Part shown: positions 1 through 8,028 of the stretch, one piece after another
Layout of the letters: every line of letters starts with the position of its first letter
How positions within the stretch are numbered: the first letter of the stretch is position 1
Assembly (NCBI GenBank): GCA_028877215.1
Contig: JAPPFJ010000027.1
Coordinates: 62,001 to 126,000, forward strand
Source: Gemmatimonadota bacterium
GTDB lineage: Bacteria; Latescibacterota; UBA2968; GCA-2709665
DNA length: 64,000 nucleotides
Reading direction: 5' to 3'
Translations under genes and position numbers: made by a program
Notes under the pieces: generated by a model
The model's input: only the letters and a program-made list of their open reading frames with translations
Database searches by the model: none
Told to the model about the DNA's origin: nothing

Positions 1-603
1 GACAACCGTACCATCGGCCGGTTCCACCTGGACGGCATTCCGCCCGCGCCTCGCGGCACCCCTCAGATCGAGGTCAGCTTCGACATCGACGCCAACGGCA
101 TCATGAACGTGTCCGCCAAAGACATGGGCACGAACAAGGAACAGAGCATTCGCATCGAGGCGTCATCGGGCCTTTCCGACGCGGAAATCGACCGGATGGT
201 GAACGACGCCCAGGACAACGCCGCCGAAGACAAGAAACGGCGGGAGAGCATCGAAGCCCGCAACCAGGCGGACCAGCAGGTCTACCAGACCGAAAAACAG
301 CTCGAAGAGATGGGCGACAAAATCAGCGAAGACGCCAGGGCCAAGGTGCAGGCCGCGGTGGACCGCGTGAAGGAAACGCTGAAGGGTGAAAACGCGGACG
401 AAATCAAATCCGCCACCGAAGCGCTTACCCAGGAGTGGCACCAGGTCGCCAGCGAACTCTATGCGCAGGCCTCTCAGGCGGGACCCGAGGCAGGGGCTCC
501 GGGGGGTCCCGGAGAACCTGGGCAGGCCGCGGGCGAGCAGAAGCAGGACGACGGCGTGGTGGACGCGGAGTACGAAGTCGTGGATGACGACAAAAAGAAG
601 TGA
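1..603 (+). CDS. dnaK: Chaperone protein DnaK (Hsp70), C-terminal part
   Basis: The frame is open from base 1 and gives the last 200 residues of DnaK. It starts in the beta-sandwich substrate-binding domain ([13 protein letters not shown], about residues 29-41 of the fragment), continues through the helical lid (about 60-150), and ends in a Gly/Pro/Gln-rich linker with an acidic tail ([13 protein letters not shown]), as in bacterial Hsp70. DnaK is the ATP-driven cytosolic chaperone that works with DnaJ and GrpE. The nucleotide-binding domain lies upstream of the window. A strong hairpin terminator follows 20 bp after the stop, so dnaK is the last gene of its transcript. Confidence 0.97.
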   Translation, partial: DNRTIGRFHLDGIPPAPRGTPQIEVSFDIDANGIMNVSAKDMGTNKEQSIRIEASSGLSDAEIDRMVNDAQDNAAEDKKRRESIEARNQADQQVYQTEKQLEEMGDKISEDARAKVQAAVDRVKETLKGENADEIKSATEALTQEWHQVASELYAQASQAGPEAGAPGGPGEPGQAAGEQKQDDGVVDAEYEVVDDDKKK

Positions 604-622
604 TCAGAATTGAAAAAGAACA

Positions 623-659
623 GCGGAGACGATTCACACAGAATCGTCTCCGCTTTTTT
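623..659 (+). terminator. Rho-independent terminator of dnaK
   Basis: A perfect 12-bp stem (623-634 with 642-653, gcggagacgatt and its complement) with a 7-nt loop is followed by six T residues (654-659). It begins 20 bp after the dnaK stop codon. Confidence 0.95.
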
Positions 660-721
660 GTGTTGGAAACACTCTCCCCCAACCCCCCAAACGTCCGCTA
701 TTCCATTGCCCTTTTTCGAGA

Positions 722-826
722 GGCGGTGAGAGGGTAGAGGGAAGCCGATAGAAAAAATGCGGGTAGACGGGAGACGTTAGACGGTAGAAGAAAGGCGGGT
801 AGAGGTGAGAGGGTAGACGGTAGATG
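722..826. repeat. Degenerate short tandem repeat (gggtagacgg-like)
   Basis: About 105 bp consist of diverged purine-rich units of the form gggtaga(c/g)gg/gagacgttagacgg, with no regular reading frame. With the 52-bp tandem repeat after it, this fills most of the gene-free stretch 660-1015. I see no gene or clear promoter between them. Confidence 0.6.
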
Positions 827-894
827 ATATCCTCGCCCGATATTTAATTCCTCGCTGCCTTCGGCACGAAAAGAATCCTCACGAGGCAGGACAT

Positions 895-998
895 CTCTAA
901 CCTCTCCCGGCTTACGTCTCACCAGGTGGTGGTGCGGGGTGTGGTTCTCTAACCTCTCCCGGCTTACGTCTCACCAGGTGGTGGGGCGGAGTGTGGTC
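895..998. repeat. Two tandem copies of a 52-bp unit
   Basis: Units at 895-946 and 947-998 both begin ctctaacctctcccggctta and differ at only a few bases. A partial, diverged third unit continues from 999. This is a direct repeat rather than a palindrome, and its function is unknown. Confidence 0.85.
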
Positions 999-1015
999 CT
1001 CTACCCTCTCCCGTC

Positions 1016-1222
1016 TCACGTCTTCCCGGTTTCAAGATTGCGCGTAGCGAAAAGCTCCCACGCGCGTTCGCGCGCGGTTGCCTCATCCCGCGGCGTGTTC
1101 AACTTGTACTCGAAACGAAGGCGCTGCTCACCGTCCACAATCTCAAAGACCTCGACAAGCCAGAAGTCGCCGTCATGCCTGGCAATCAGCCTGAATTCGC
1201 GGTCGTCGCGGCGAATAAACAT
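1016..1222 (-). CDS. Small hypothetical protein, 68 aa
   Basis: A short charged soluble protein beginning MFIRRDDREFRLIARHDG, predicted mostly beta strand then a helix rich in Ala, Arg and Glu. There is no signal peptide, membrane segment or recognisable motif. It lies 64 bp downstream of the phytanoyl-CoA dioxygenase-family gene on the same strand, so the two could be co-transcribed. The residue composition looks like real protein rather than a chance frame, but no family is recognised. Confidence 0.5.
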   Translation of the reverse strand: MFIRRDDREFRLIARHDGDFWLVEVFEIVDGEQRLRFEYKLNTPRDEATARERAWELFATRNLETGKT

Positions 1223-1286
1223 GGATCGCTCCGGTCCGGGAAATTGGTGACTATTCGTCCTCCGTTTGTCCCGTCTCGCTGCGTGG

Positions 1287-2117
1287 TTATTGCCCGTGCT
1301 GCCAGCGATCCAGGCCCAGCAGCTTTCGCCCGAGCGGAGTCAACCGCGCCGTTCCACCCTCCAAATGCTCCTTTTCCCTCTGGTTCTTCCCCAATCCCGT
1401 GAGGCGTTCGCGCCAGCCCTGGATCCGGCTCTCCCGAAGCGAATCGTCGTCTTCCTTCGCCGGACTCATCGTGATATACTGCACGATCCGCGGCCGTTCG
1501 GCCGAATTCGGACTGCTTCCGTGGGGCAGCAGGCTGTGCCAGATGACCAGATCGCCCTCCCTGCCGGCGATCGGTTTCGCCTGATGACCGAATTCCTCCT
1601 GCATGCATCGTTTGGGGTCGTCATCGTCTGACAGGGTCTCGAGCCACGCCCCAATTCGCCGGTGAAAGCCGGGGATGCACGTGAACGCGCCCTGGTTCGC
1701 CGCTGTATCGGACAGATAGAGCACGCCCTGAACCATGAAGCGCGACGGGTCCTCGAGCGAAATGTCCCAGTGCAGATAGGGTCCCTTGAAACTGAATCCA
1801 GGACGCTCAGGGGGATTCAGACTTGCCCTGTCGAAACTCACCCAGAGCTTTTCGGTCTCCCAGACATCCGCAAATGCCCCGTGTACCCGGGGGTGCTGGC
1901 GGTTGTTCCACAGCGCCTGGTTCTGGTACATCTCCACCATGATTCCGGGCCTCGGCGGATCCGGGTACCACGTCTCGGCATCTGCGGCGTCCATACCCAG
2001 AAACGCCCACACGGCCGCTTCGGCCTCACGGCAGTTTTCCGGCGGCACAGCCTCGGGCACCACAACGTATCCGTTCTCCTCCCAGAAATCCAGCGCCTCG
2101 GCGTCCAGAACAGCCAT
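1287..2117 (-). CDS. Phytanoyl-CoA dioxygenase (PhyH) family protein
   Basis: A 276-aa member of the non-haem Fe(II)/2-oxoglutarate dioxygenases. The HxD iron site is visible in LHWDIS, and the distal His and the 2-oxoglutarate-binding Arg in LPHGSSPNSAERPRIVQY. The family hydroxylates small organic substrates with O2 and 2-oxoglutarate; the substrate here cannot be told. The frame stays open about 300 bp further upstream, but GGGAGG six to seven bases before the ATG at 2117, followed by MAVLDAEALDFWEENGYVVV (a typical PhyH N-terminus), fixes the start. It is the first of three PhyH-family genes in the window, and the three are clearly paralogous rather than copies. Confidence 0.88.
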   Translation of the reverse strand: MAVLDAEALDFWEENGYVVVPEAVPPENCREAEAAVWAFLGMDAADAETWYPDPPRPGIMVEMYQNQALWNNRQHPRVHGAFADVWETEKLWVSFDRASLNPPERPGFSFKGPYLHWDISLEDPSRFMVQGVLYLSDTAANQGAFTCIPGFHRRIGAWLETLSDDDDPKRCMQEEFGHQAKPIAGREGDLVIWHSLLPHGSSPNSAERPRIVQYITMSPAKEDDDSLRESRIQGWRERLTGLGKNQREKEHLEGGTARLTPLGRKLLGLDRWQHGQ

Positions 2118-2682
2118 GTCGTCCTCCCTCATCCGATCGAAAGGAATGAAAAGCTCCCGGGAATGCCCGTCGGTACAGGACGGTCCCGAATATGGTTCCA
2201 GAACGGCTTCTGTCAAGCCATTTGGACCGTGATTGATCAGCAATATGCAGGATTTACTGCGATTAAGGCGCACAAAAACGGGACTGACCGGGACATGAAG
2301 AGATGAAACGAACATCGCTCGGCTGAATCCACGGATGAACGCGAGCAGCCTGAGCTTGCGGTCCCTGAGCCTGTCGAAGGGTCGAAGGGTCGGCGAATGG
2401 TAGCGAAGCGCGGGCATTTCGACGAAGTCTCACCGCTAGATGCCAATACGGGGAACCGGCCAGTCAACGCGCGGACCATAGCCCGGGTGCCGATAAACCG
2501 CGCAAACGCCTTTTTCATGTGGATAATGCGTCGTACTTCTTTATATTTCGTTGGCGGTCGCGCTTCGCCCTCGCAAGCTGTGCCGGCGTACCGAGCCGGT
2601 GCCAAACCCGGGACCGGACGCCGATATAAATGCGGCGCCGGGAGGGCTTCCTGAAGCAATATACTTTCCTGGAACTCCGATT
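2118..2682. other. Gene-free stretch between divergent genes
   Basis: About 565 bp separate the leftward dioxygenase gene from the rightward ccm operon. It contains one copy of a palindromic REP-like repeat (2362-2432). Both transcripts must start here, but I see no convincing -35/-10 pair and no open frame with protein-like composition. Confidence 0.6.
2362..2432 (+). repeat. REP-like palindromic repeat, copy 1
   Basis: The sequence tccctgagcctgtcgaaggg, followed by a middle part and cgcgggcatttcgac, matches the reverse complement of 26834-26903. The two are diverged copies of one about 70-bp palindromic intergenic repeat in opposite orientation. Copy 1 has an extra gtcgaagg duplication, and its right arm is degenerate. 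Confidence 0.7.
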
Positions 2683-3120
2683 ATGACGGTTCGAAAAGTC
2701 AAGTTCATATCGGGATTCGCGGTCATTATCGCGTGCCTTGTTCTGCTGGTCGTTACCAGTTCGCAGAAAATGGCGATGTATTACCTCACCGTTTCCGAAC
2801 TGCAAGCCCGGGAGGCCGAATTTGTGAATAAACGCATCAAGCTCGCGGGCAAGGTCGCACCCGGCACGATACGGAAACTTCCTGACCGCATTGTCGAGTT
2901 CCAGATCTGGGAGCCCCTTGAGGGCGAGGCCTTTTCGGCGAAACAACCCGTGGTCTATGCGGGCATTGTGCCCGACACGTTCAGGGATGAAGCAGACGTC
3001 GTCCTGGAAGGCCGGGTAGGCGCGAACGGCCACTTTCGCGCTGAGACCCTGTTGGCCAAGTGCCCCTCGAAATACGAGGGACAGTCCTACGAAGAAATCA
3101 AGGAATCCTACAGTAAGTAA
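2683..3120 (+). CDS. ccmE: Cytochrome c maturation protein CcmE, Cys variant
   Basis: A 145-aa haem chaperone with one N-terminal membrane anchor (about residues 8-25) and a periplasmic OB-fold beta barrel. CcmE accepts haem from CcmABC(D) and passes it to CcmF/H for attachment to apocytochrome c. In the classical protein haem is bound by His in an HxxxY motif. Here the codon is TGC, giving AKCPSKYEG: Cys127 and Tyr131, the CxxxY variant described from Desulfovibrio and archaea. The ATG at 2683 was chosen because the longer frame upstream lacks family similarity and the anchor begins just after it. It is the first gene of a ten-gene rightward operon. Confidence 0.93.
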   Translation: MTVRKVKFISGFAVIIACLVLLVVTSSQKMAMYYLTVSELQAREAEFVNKRIKLAGKVAPGTIRKLPDRIVEFQIWEPLEGEAFSAKQPVVYAGIVPDTFRDEADVVLEGRVGANGHFRAETLLAKCPSKYEGQSYEEIKESYSK

Positions 3121-3167
3121 TCTCCACTCAGGAAAGCCGGGTTATCCGATGACCCGCGGCTTCTACA

Positions 3168-5150
3168 ATGGCTGAAATCGGCAACTTCCTCATCTGGTTC
3201 TCGGTTGTCACTTCCCTCTATGCGGCGGTGTCCGGCGCTCTGGCAGGCCGGACCGGCAGGCTGAACCTCACACTCAGCACGGAACGCGCGGTAGCCGCCA
3301 CTTTTCTGATGGTTCTGGCGGCTTTCGGCCTGCTGGAGTCCTTTTTCCTCACCGACCGCTTCGACCTCCACTACGTGGCCGGCCATTCCAGCCGCGACCT
3401 GCCGATGCCCTATAAGTTCACCGCAGTCTGGTCGGGCATGGAAGGCTCGCTCCTGCTCTGGGCCTTTATTCTGGCCGGTTTCAATTTCTTCGCCACGCGC
3501 AATGCCCGCGGTTTCCGGGGTCCGCTCGCCTCCTACGCGACAGTTGTAATGTCGCTCACCCAGGTCTTCTTCCTCGTCCTCATCGGGTATTACGAGAATC
3601 CTTTCCGCGAACTCGGCTTTACGGCGGCCGACGGCCAGGGCATGAATCCGCTGCTCGTCCATCCGGCCATGGCCATTCACCCGCCCATGCTGTATCTCGG
3701 TTACGTGGGATTCATCGTGCCGTATGCGTTTGCAATGGCCGCGCTCCTGAGCAGGCAGGTGGACGAGGAGTGGATCCGCACCACCCGGCGCTGGACCATC
3801 TGGCCCTGGTTTTTCCTTGGGACCGGGCAGCTTCTGGGCGGCAACTGGGCCTACGTGGTCCTGGGATGGGGCGGGTACTGGGGTTGGGACCCGGTTGAAA
3901 ACGCCGCCCTGCTTCCCTGGCTCACGGGCACCGCATTTCTGCACTCGGTCATGATCCAGGAAAAGAAAGGGATGCTCAAAGTCTGGAACATGGCGCTCAT
4001 CATACTCACCTTTACGCTGTGCATCTACGGCACTTTCCTGACCCGTAGCGGCCTGGTTTCCTCCGTGCACGCATTCGCCCAGTCGCCGATCGGCAACGTA
4101 TTCCTCTACTTCCTGGCGGTAATCGTGGTCTTCTCCGCGGGCATCCTGTGGCGGAGGAGGGCATTGCTCGAGAGCAGGAACGAATACGAATCTCCGGTTT
4201 CCCGGGAAGGCGGATTTCTCCTCAACAATCTGCTTTTCCTCACCGCCGCTTTTGCGGTGTTCTGGGGCGTGATGTTTCCTGTACTCTCCGAAGCCGTCAC
4301 CGGCTCCAAAGTCACCGTTGGTCCTCCCTTTTTCAGCACGGTTATGACGCCCATCGGTCTGCTTCTTCTCCTGTTGACGGGCGTCGGACCGCTGCTGGCC
4401 TGGCGGAAGACATCGGCGCGCAGCCTGAAAAAGCACTTCGCCGGGCCGGGCGTCTTCGGTCTCATCTGCGGCGCCGCGGCATTCGCCCTTGGCGCGCGCG
4501 AACTGTACGCGCTGATCTCATTTACGCTTTGCGGCTTCGTGACGGGCGCCATTGCATCAGAATTTCACCGAGGCGCGAAGGCGCGGGGCAGCAGTTCAAA
4601 GGAGCCATATCTCAAAGCGCTCTGGTCGCTCACCGTCCGAAACCGCCGGCGTTACGGCGGATACATCGTCCACTTCGGTGTCGTCCTCCTCTTCTTCGGC
4701 TTCACCGGAAACGCGTTCAACAGGGAAATCGAAGCGGGACTGAAGCATGGAGAATCCGCGACCCTCGGCAAATACCGACTCGTGTACGAAGGCTCGTCCC
4801 AGACCCGGAATCCGCTCACCATCGTAATACAGACCCAACTGGGCGTGTACCAGGGGGACGAACGCCTGGGTACAATGTGGCCGGAGCAGCACGTCTACTA
4901 CAAGCGAAAGGACCAGCAGCGAACGACCGAAGTCGCCGTCCGCTCCAGCTTGAGAGAAGACCTCTATGTCCTGTATGAGGGCCGTGATCCCGACGGCGCC
5001 GCGCTGTTCAGAATCTACATCAATCCCCTCGTAATGTGGGTGTGGATAGGCGCATGGGTTCTTACGCTCGGGACGGTGATCGCCATCCTGCCCGACCGGC
5101 GGGAACGTCACAGGCGCGGACGTACCGTCCGGTTCCCTGCCGCATCGTGA
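3168..5150 (+). CDS. ccmF: Cytochrome c haem lyase subunit CcmF
   Basis: A 660-aa polytopic inner-membrane protein of normal CcmF length. The tryptophan-rich WWD haem-handling signature reads GWGGYWGWDPVENA at about residues 233-246, and HPPMLYLGY lies earlier. A periplasmic soluble loop occupies roughly 520-630 before the last membrane span. CcmF with CcmH forms the synthetase that joins haem vinyls to the CxxCH cysteines of apocytochrome c. It starts 47 bp after ccmE. A 442-codon open frame on the opposite strand is a GC-rich shadow of this gene. Confidence 0.96.
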   Translation: MAEIGNFLIWFSVVTSLYAAVSGALAGRTGRLNLTLSTERAVAATFLMVLAAFGLLESFFLTDRFDLHYVAGHSSRDLPMPYKFTAVWSGMEGSLLLWAFILAGFNFFATRNARGFRGPLASYATVVMSLTQVFFLVLIGYYENPFRELGFTAADGQGMNPLLVHPAMAIHPPMLYLGYVGFIVPYAFAMAALLSRQVDEEWIRTTRRWTIWPWFFLGTGQLLGGNWAYVVLGWGGYWGWDPVENAALLPWLTGTAFLHSVMIQEKKGMLKVWNMALIILTFTLCIYGTFLTRSGLVSSVHAFAQSPIGNVFLYFLAVIVVFSAGILWRRRALLESRNEYESPVSREGGFLLNNLLFLTAAFAVFWGVMFPVLSEAVTGSKVTVGPPFFSTVMTPIGLLLLLLTGVGPLLAWRKTSARSLKKHFAGPGVFGLICGAAAFALGARELYALISFTLCGFVTGAIASEFHRGAKARGSSSKEPYLKALWSLTVRNRRRYGGYIVHFGVVLLFFGFTGNAFNREIEAGLKHGESATLGKYRLVYEGSSQTRNPLTIVIQTQLGVYQGDERLGTMWPEQHVYYKRKDQQRTTEVAVRSSLREDLYVLYEGRDPDGAALFRIYINPLVMWVWIGAWVLTLGTVIAILPDRRERHRRGRTVRFPAAS

Positions 5151-5242
5151 AAGGTTTCAACCTGAAGAAGATCAAACAATCAATGGCATTCGGAACGCGG
5201 GTGACAACCGGCGCAGTCTTTCCCCGGCTCCACGTTTTCGCG

Positions 5243-5707
5243 ATGAGGTTGATCCTCCCCGCGCTCTTGCTTCTCCCGCTCACGGGTTCCGTAACCGCCG
5301 AAGTCACGCAGGAACGGGTGAGAGAGGTGGCAAAGGGCCTCGCCTGTCTCTGCGGCACATGTCCCCGGCGTCCGCTGGACGAGTGCGAATGCGGCTGGGC
5401 GGATCAGAAGAGAGCGCGTATTACCGCGGCCCTGGAAGCGGGTCAGGACAGGGAATCCATTATCGCTGGCTTTGTTGCGGAATTCGGGCAGGAAGCTTAC
5501 GTGACGCCCCCCGCCGAGGGCTTCAACCTTTCCGCCTGGATCATGCCCATTGTGGTTCTGCTGCTTGGCGCCGTAATGCTGGGGGTCGTGTTGCGTAACT
5601 GGTCGCGTCAACGGGCCGCTCCCGCCGCCGGCAGGGTTCCGGAGACAGACGCCGGCGATCCATACAGACAGAGGCTGGAGAAGGAACTCAGGGAGCGGGA
5701 ACTGTGA
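5243..5707 (+). CDS. ccmH: Cytochrome c-type biogenesis protein CcmH, atypical Cys motif
   Basis: About 154 aa: a signal peptide or anchor (MRLILPALLLLPLTGSVTA), a periplasmic three-helix domain, and a C-terminal membrane span (about residues 95-117). CcmH is the thiol reductant and apocytochrome-binding partner of CcmF. Instead of the classical LRCxxC it has a Cys-rich stretch, LACLCGTCPRRPLDECEC (Cys at about 35, 37, 40, 48, 50), resembling the variant found outside Proteobacteria. ATG 5243 is chosen for the signal peptide; ATG 5183 in frame is an alternative, and neither has a strong ribosome site. The stop overlaps the next start by 4 bp. Confidence 0.88.
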   Translation: MRLILPALLLLPLTGSVTAEVTQERVREVAKGLACLCGTCPRRPLDECECGWADQKRARITAALEAGQDRESIIAGFVAEFGQEAYVTPPAEGFNLSAWIMPIVVLLLGAVMLGVVLRNWSRQRAAPAAGRVPETDAGDPYRQRLEKELREREL

Positions 5708-6042
5708 GCGTCGCGGTCTGCATTGTCATCGTCGCGGCTGTCTGCATCTTCCTGTTCCGTCCGTTCCTTACCGCGAGGGGCCGGATTGGAGAGACGGATG
5801 CCGGACCCGGTGGTGGCAACCAGCTCATTGAGGAAAGGGAAGCCCTCTTTGACGCCATCCGCGAACTGGATTTCGACCATCGCATGGGGAAGGTGGAAGA
5901 GGACGACTATCGCGCAACCCGCTCACGTTACGAGAACAGGGCCGTGGAACTGATGCGGGCTATCGAGGAAACCGCCGGTCCCACGCAAAAAATCGAGGAC
6001 CGCATCGAAGAGCAAATCGCCGCACTCAGGAAAAAGACATGA
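5704..6042 (+). CDS. CcmI-like small membrane protein
   Basis: A 112-aa protein starting at GTG that overlaps the ccmH stop (GTGA). It has one N-terminal membrane span (about residues 2-20) and a charged helical tail containing IRELDFDHRMGKVEEDDYRA, which resembles the cytosolic helix motif at the start of CcmI proteins (ELDrDxxxGxxxxxEYxxxR). Classical CcmI carries a large TPR domain that holds apocytochrome c; that domain is absent here. The role is probably in the haem lyase complex, by motif and position only. The stop overlaps the next mini-gene by 4 bp (ATGA). Confidence 0.75.
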   Translation: MSVAVCIVIVAAVCIFLFRPFLTARGRIGETDAGPGGGNQLIEEREALFDAIRELDFDHRMGKVEEDDYRATRSRYENRAVELMRAIEETAGPTQKIEDRIEEQIAALRKKT

Positions 6043-6131
6043 TCAACTGCGCCCGGTGCGGGCGCGCAATGCCGGAGGGCGCTCGCTTCTGTCCTCAACG
6101 CGGAAAGGCCCTCGCGGAATCACACCCATGA
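6039..6131 (+). CDS. 30-aa zinc-ribbon-like mini-protein in the ccm operon
   Basis: This very short frame begins at ATG 6039, overlapping the previous stop as ATGA. It ends at TGA 6129-6131, which overlaps the next start codon (ATG 6128), again as ATGA. The peptide begins MINCARCGRAMPEGARFCPQ, a textbook start of a zinc ribbon (CxxC, then FCPxCG), but the fourth ligand is missing: FCPQRG instead of FCPxCG. The double overlap suggests translational coupling of three genes. It could be a functional mini-protein, a decayed zinc-ribbon gene, or only a coupling leader. Confidence 0.6.
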   Translation: MINCARCGRAMPEGARFCPQRGKALAESHP

Positions 6132-7222
6132 GCATACGTCTCCGCTGCTTCGCCTTTGTGCTGATCGGTCTTTCGCACGCCATCCCTGCGAATGGCCTGG
6201 TTGTTGGCCGCGTTATCAATGAGACGCTTTCCAGCCCTCAGAACGACTGCGTCGTATTGCTGGTTCGCCAGGCCGCCGAACCTGAAATCGTCGGTCAGGA
6301 CACCACCGATAGTCACGGCCGATTCTCGTTCCGGGACGCTGGAGGCGATGGCGCGCTCTGGTTTCTTTTCGCATCCTATGCGGGCGTAAATTACCACCAG
6401 CGTCTATCGGACGGCCCCAATGAAATCGCCGTCTACGAAACCACCGGCTCGGACACCGCTCTCTCCGTTGTCTCTCACCACATCATCGTCGACGCGGCCG
6501 AAAAGCGGATTGAACAGATCCTGATCGTAAAGAACAGTGGCAACCGAACGTTCAGGACCGGCGGGGGACATGGCCACGGCCTGGAGATTCTCCTGCCCGA
6601 CGGCGTGACGGAAGTGAGGGACGGCCCGCAGGGACTTCACACCCACGGCAAAATTCTCGTGAATCCGGATCCCGTTCGTCCGGGTCACAGCCAGTTGCTG
6701 TTTGCCTTCGACCTGCCCGCCTCGGGGCGTCTGGCGCAGACCGTGAGTTATCCCACGAAGTCCGTGGAAGTCTTTGTGCGTCCCGCGGACGTGGACGTAA
6801 CCGCGGGCGCGCTCCAGGACAGGGGTGAAGTCCCGGGCGAACAACACAGCTTTAGAAGGTTCTCGGGGGCCGGTTTCAACCGGGGCGACCGGATCGACCT
6901 GGAAATAAACACGTCGCCGTGGTCTTTTTCTACTTTGTCGAGCGATATCGGCATCAGGTGGGTGCTGATTGGGCTGGCGATCGCTTTCGCGCTGCTTGCC
7001 ATCTTCTTCCGGTCGGCCGGAAAGACGGGTTCCCCAGCGCGAGCGCCTGTCGATGGCGCGCCTGACCTCAGGGCGCGCAGAACCGCCCTGATGCACCAGA
7101 TCGCGGATTTGGATGACCGGCACGAGAAGGGCCGGATCCCGGAGGAAGAGTACCGAACCCGGCGAAATGCCCTTAAAGCGGAGCTTGTCGAAATGACGCG
7201 CGTCCTGGACGGCGAGGCTTAG
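6128..7222 (+). CDS. Ccm-operon membrane-anchored protein of unknown function
   Basis: 364 aa: signal peptide (about 1-22); a beta-sandwich domain like carboxypeptidase regulatory (CNA-B/DUF2012-like) repeats (about 23-110); a second beta-rich domain containing GGGHGHGLEILLPDG and GLHTHGK; a membrane span near 280-298; and a cytosolic helical tail with LDDRHEKGRIPEEEYRTRR. That tail repeats the CcmI-like motif seen in the gene at 5704. The bulk of the protein therefore faces the periplasm. The His-rich HGHG and HTHG motifs could bind metal or haem, but this is inference. It lies inside the operon with ATGA coupling, 5 bp before ccmA. Confidence 0.7.
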   Translation: MSIRLRCFAFVLIGLSHAIPANGLVVGRVINETLSSPQNDCVVLLVRQAAEPEIVGQDTTDSHGRFSFRDAGGDGALWFLFASYAGVNYHQRLSDGPNEIAVYETTGSDTALSVVSHHIIVDAAEKRIEQILIVKNSGNRTFRTGGGHGHGLEILLPDGVTEVRDGPQGLHTHGKILVNPDPVRPGHSQLLFAFDLPASGRLAQTVSYPTKSVEVFVRPADVDVTAGALQDRGEVPGEQHSFRRFSGAGFNRGDRIDLEINTSPWSFSTLSSDIGIRWVLIGLAIAFALLAIFFRSAGKTGSPARAPVDGAPDLRARRTALMHQIADLDDRHEKGRIPEEEYRTRRNALKAELVEMTRVLDGEA

Positions 7223-7227
7223 GCGTT

Positions 7228-7968
7228 GTGGCCTCGCCCGTTCCGGCCATCGTTCTGGAAAACGTGGAAAAACGGTTCGGCCGCATCGCCGCCCTGGACG
7301 GCATCGACCTCGAATTTCCGAGCGGCGCTCTTGCGCTTCTGGGTCCGAACGGGGCAGGCAAGTCGACCCTCCTGCGGGTTGTTGCGACCCTCACCAGACC
7401 CACGCGCGGCCGGATATTCATCCGGGGCGTGGACGCCGGCAACGAGCCGGAGCGCGTACGGGCGGACATCGGACTCATCTCGCACCAGACCCTTCTCTAC
7501 GAAGACCTGACCGCAGGTGAGAACCTGCGCTTCTACGGCCGTCTGTACGGTCTGGACGACCTGAAAGAACGCGTGCGTCAGGCGCTTGCGGAGGTGGGTC
7601 TTTCCGGCAGGGAACACGACCGGGTCCGCGGGTATTCGAGGGGCATGAAGCAGCGCCTCGCCGTTGCCAGGGCCACGCTGCACCAGCCCGCGATTCTTCT
7701 TCTCGACGAACCGTTCGCGGGGCTGGACGCGGCCGCGTGCGCCATGTTGAGCGAGCGGTTGCGCCGGCTTCGGCGGGAGGGCCGTACGGTCATCCTGGTG
7801 ACCCACGATCTGCAACGCTGTCTGGATCTTGCGGATCGTTTCGCGATCCTGAACCGTGGGCGTTTTGTCGCGACGGGAGAAACCGGCGGACAGTCGATCG
7901 AGAGCCTGCAACGTCGTTACGAAAATATGATCGTTCAACATCCTTCCGCAATCCTGGCATCAGAATAG
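7228..7968 (+). CDS. ccmA: Haem exporter ATP-binding subunit CcmA
   Basis: A 246-aa ABC ATPase: Walker A GPNGAGKST at about residues 38-46, signature YSRGMKQRL, Walker B LLLDEP, D-loop AGLD and switch His (VTHD). It powers release of holo-CcmE from the CcmCDE complex in the cytoplasmic membrane. It starts with GTG only 5 bp after the previous stop. CcmA is normally about 200 residues; the extra C-terminal tail is not unusual in this phylogenetic range. Confidence 0.93.
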   Translation: MASPVPAIVLENVEKRFGRIAALDGIDLEFPSGALALLGPNGAGKSTLLRVVATLTRPTRGRIFIRGVDAGNEPERVRADIGLISHQTLLYEDLTAGENLRFYGRLYGLDDLKERVRQALAEVGLSGREHDRVRGYSRGMKQRLAVARATLHQPAILLLDEPFAGLDAAACAMLSERLRRLRREGRTVILVTHDLQRCLDLADRFAILNRGRFVATGETGGQSIESLQRRYENMIVQHPSAILASE

Positions 7969-8028
7969 GCGCGGAACGGGGATCCGTCGATTTTCGATGC
8001 CCGGCGCAACGCGGGAACGGGAGCGCTT

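Noticed and set aside
722-998. Possible CRISPR array or satellite locus
   Set aside because: The repeats are directly adjacent or degenerate without unique spacers, and no cas genes are present.
2397-2654. 85-codon plus-strand frame upstream of ccmE
   Set aside because: It begins in the REP-like repeat, has no ribosome site, and its composition is random.
3108-4436. 442-codon open frame on the minus strand
   Set aside because: It lies wholly antisense to ccmF and has shadow composition (Arg, Gly, Glu, His-rich with no domain).
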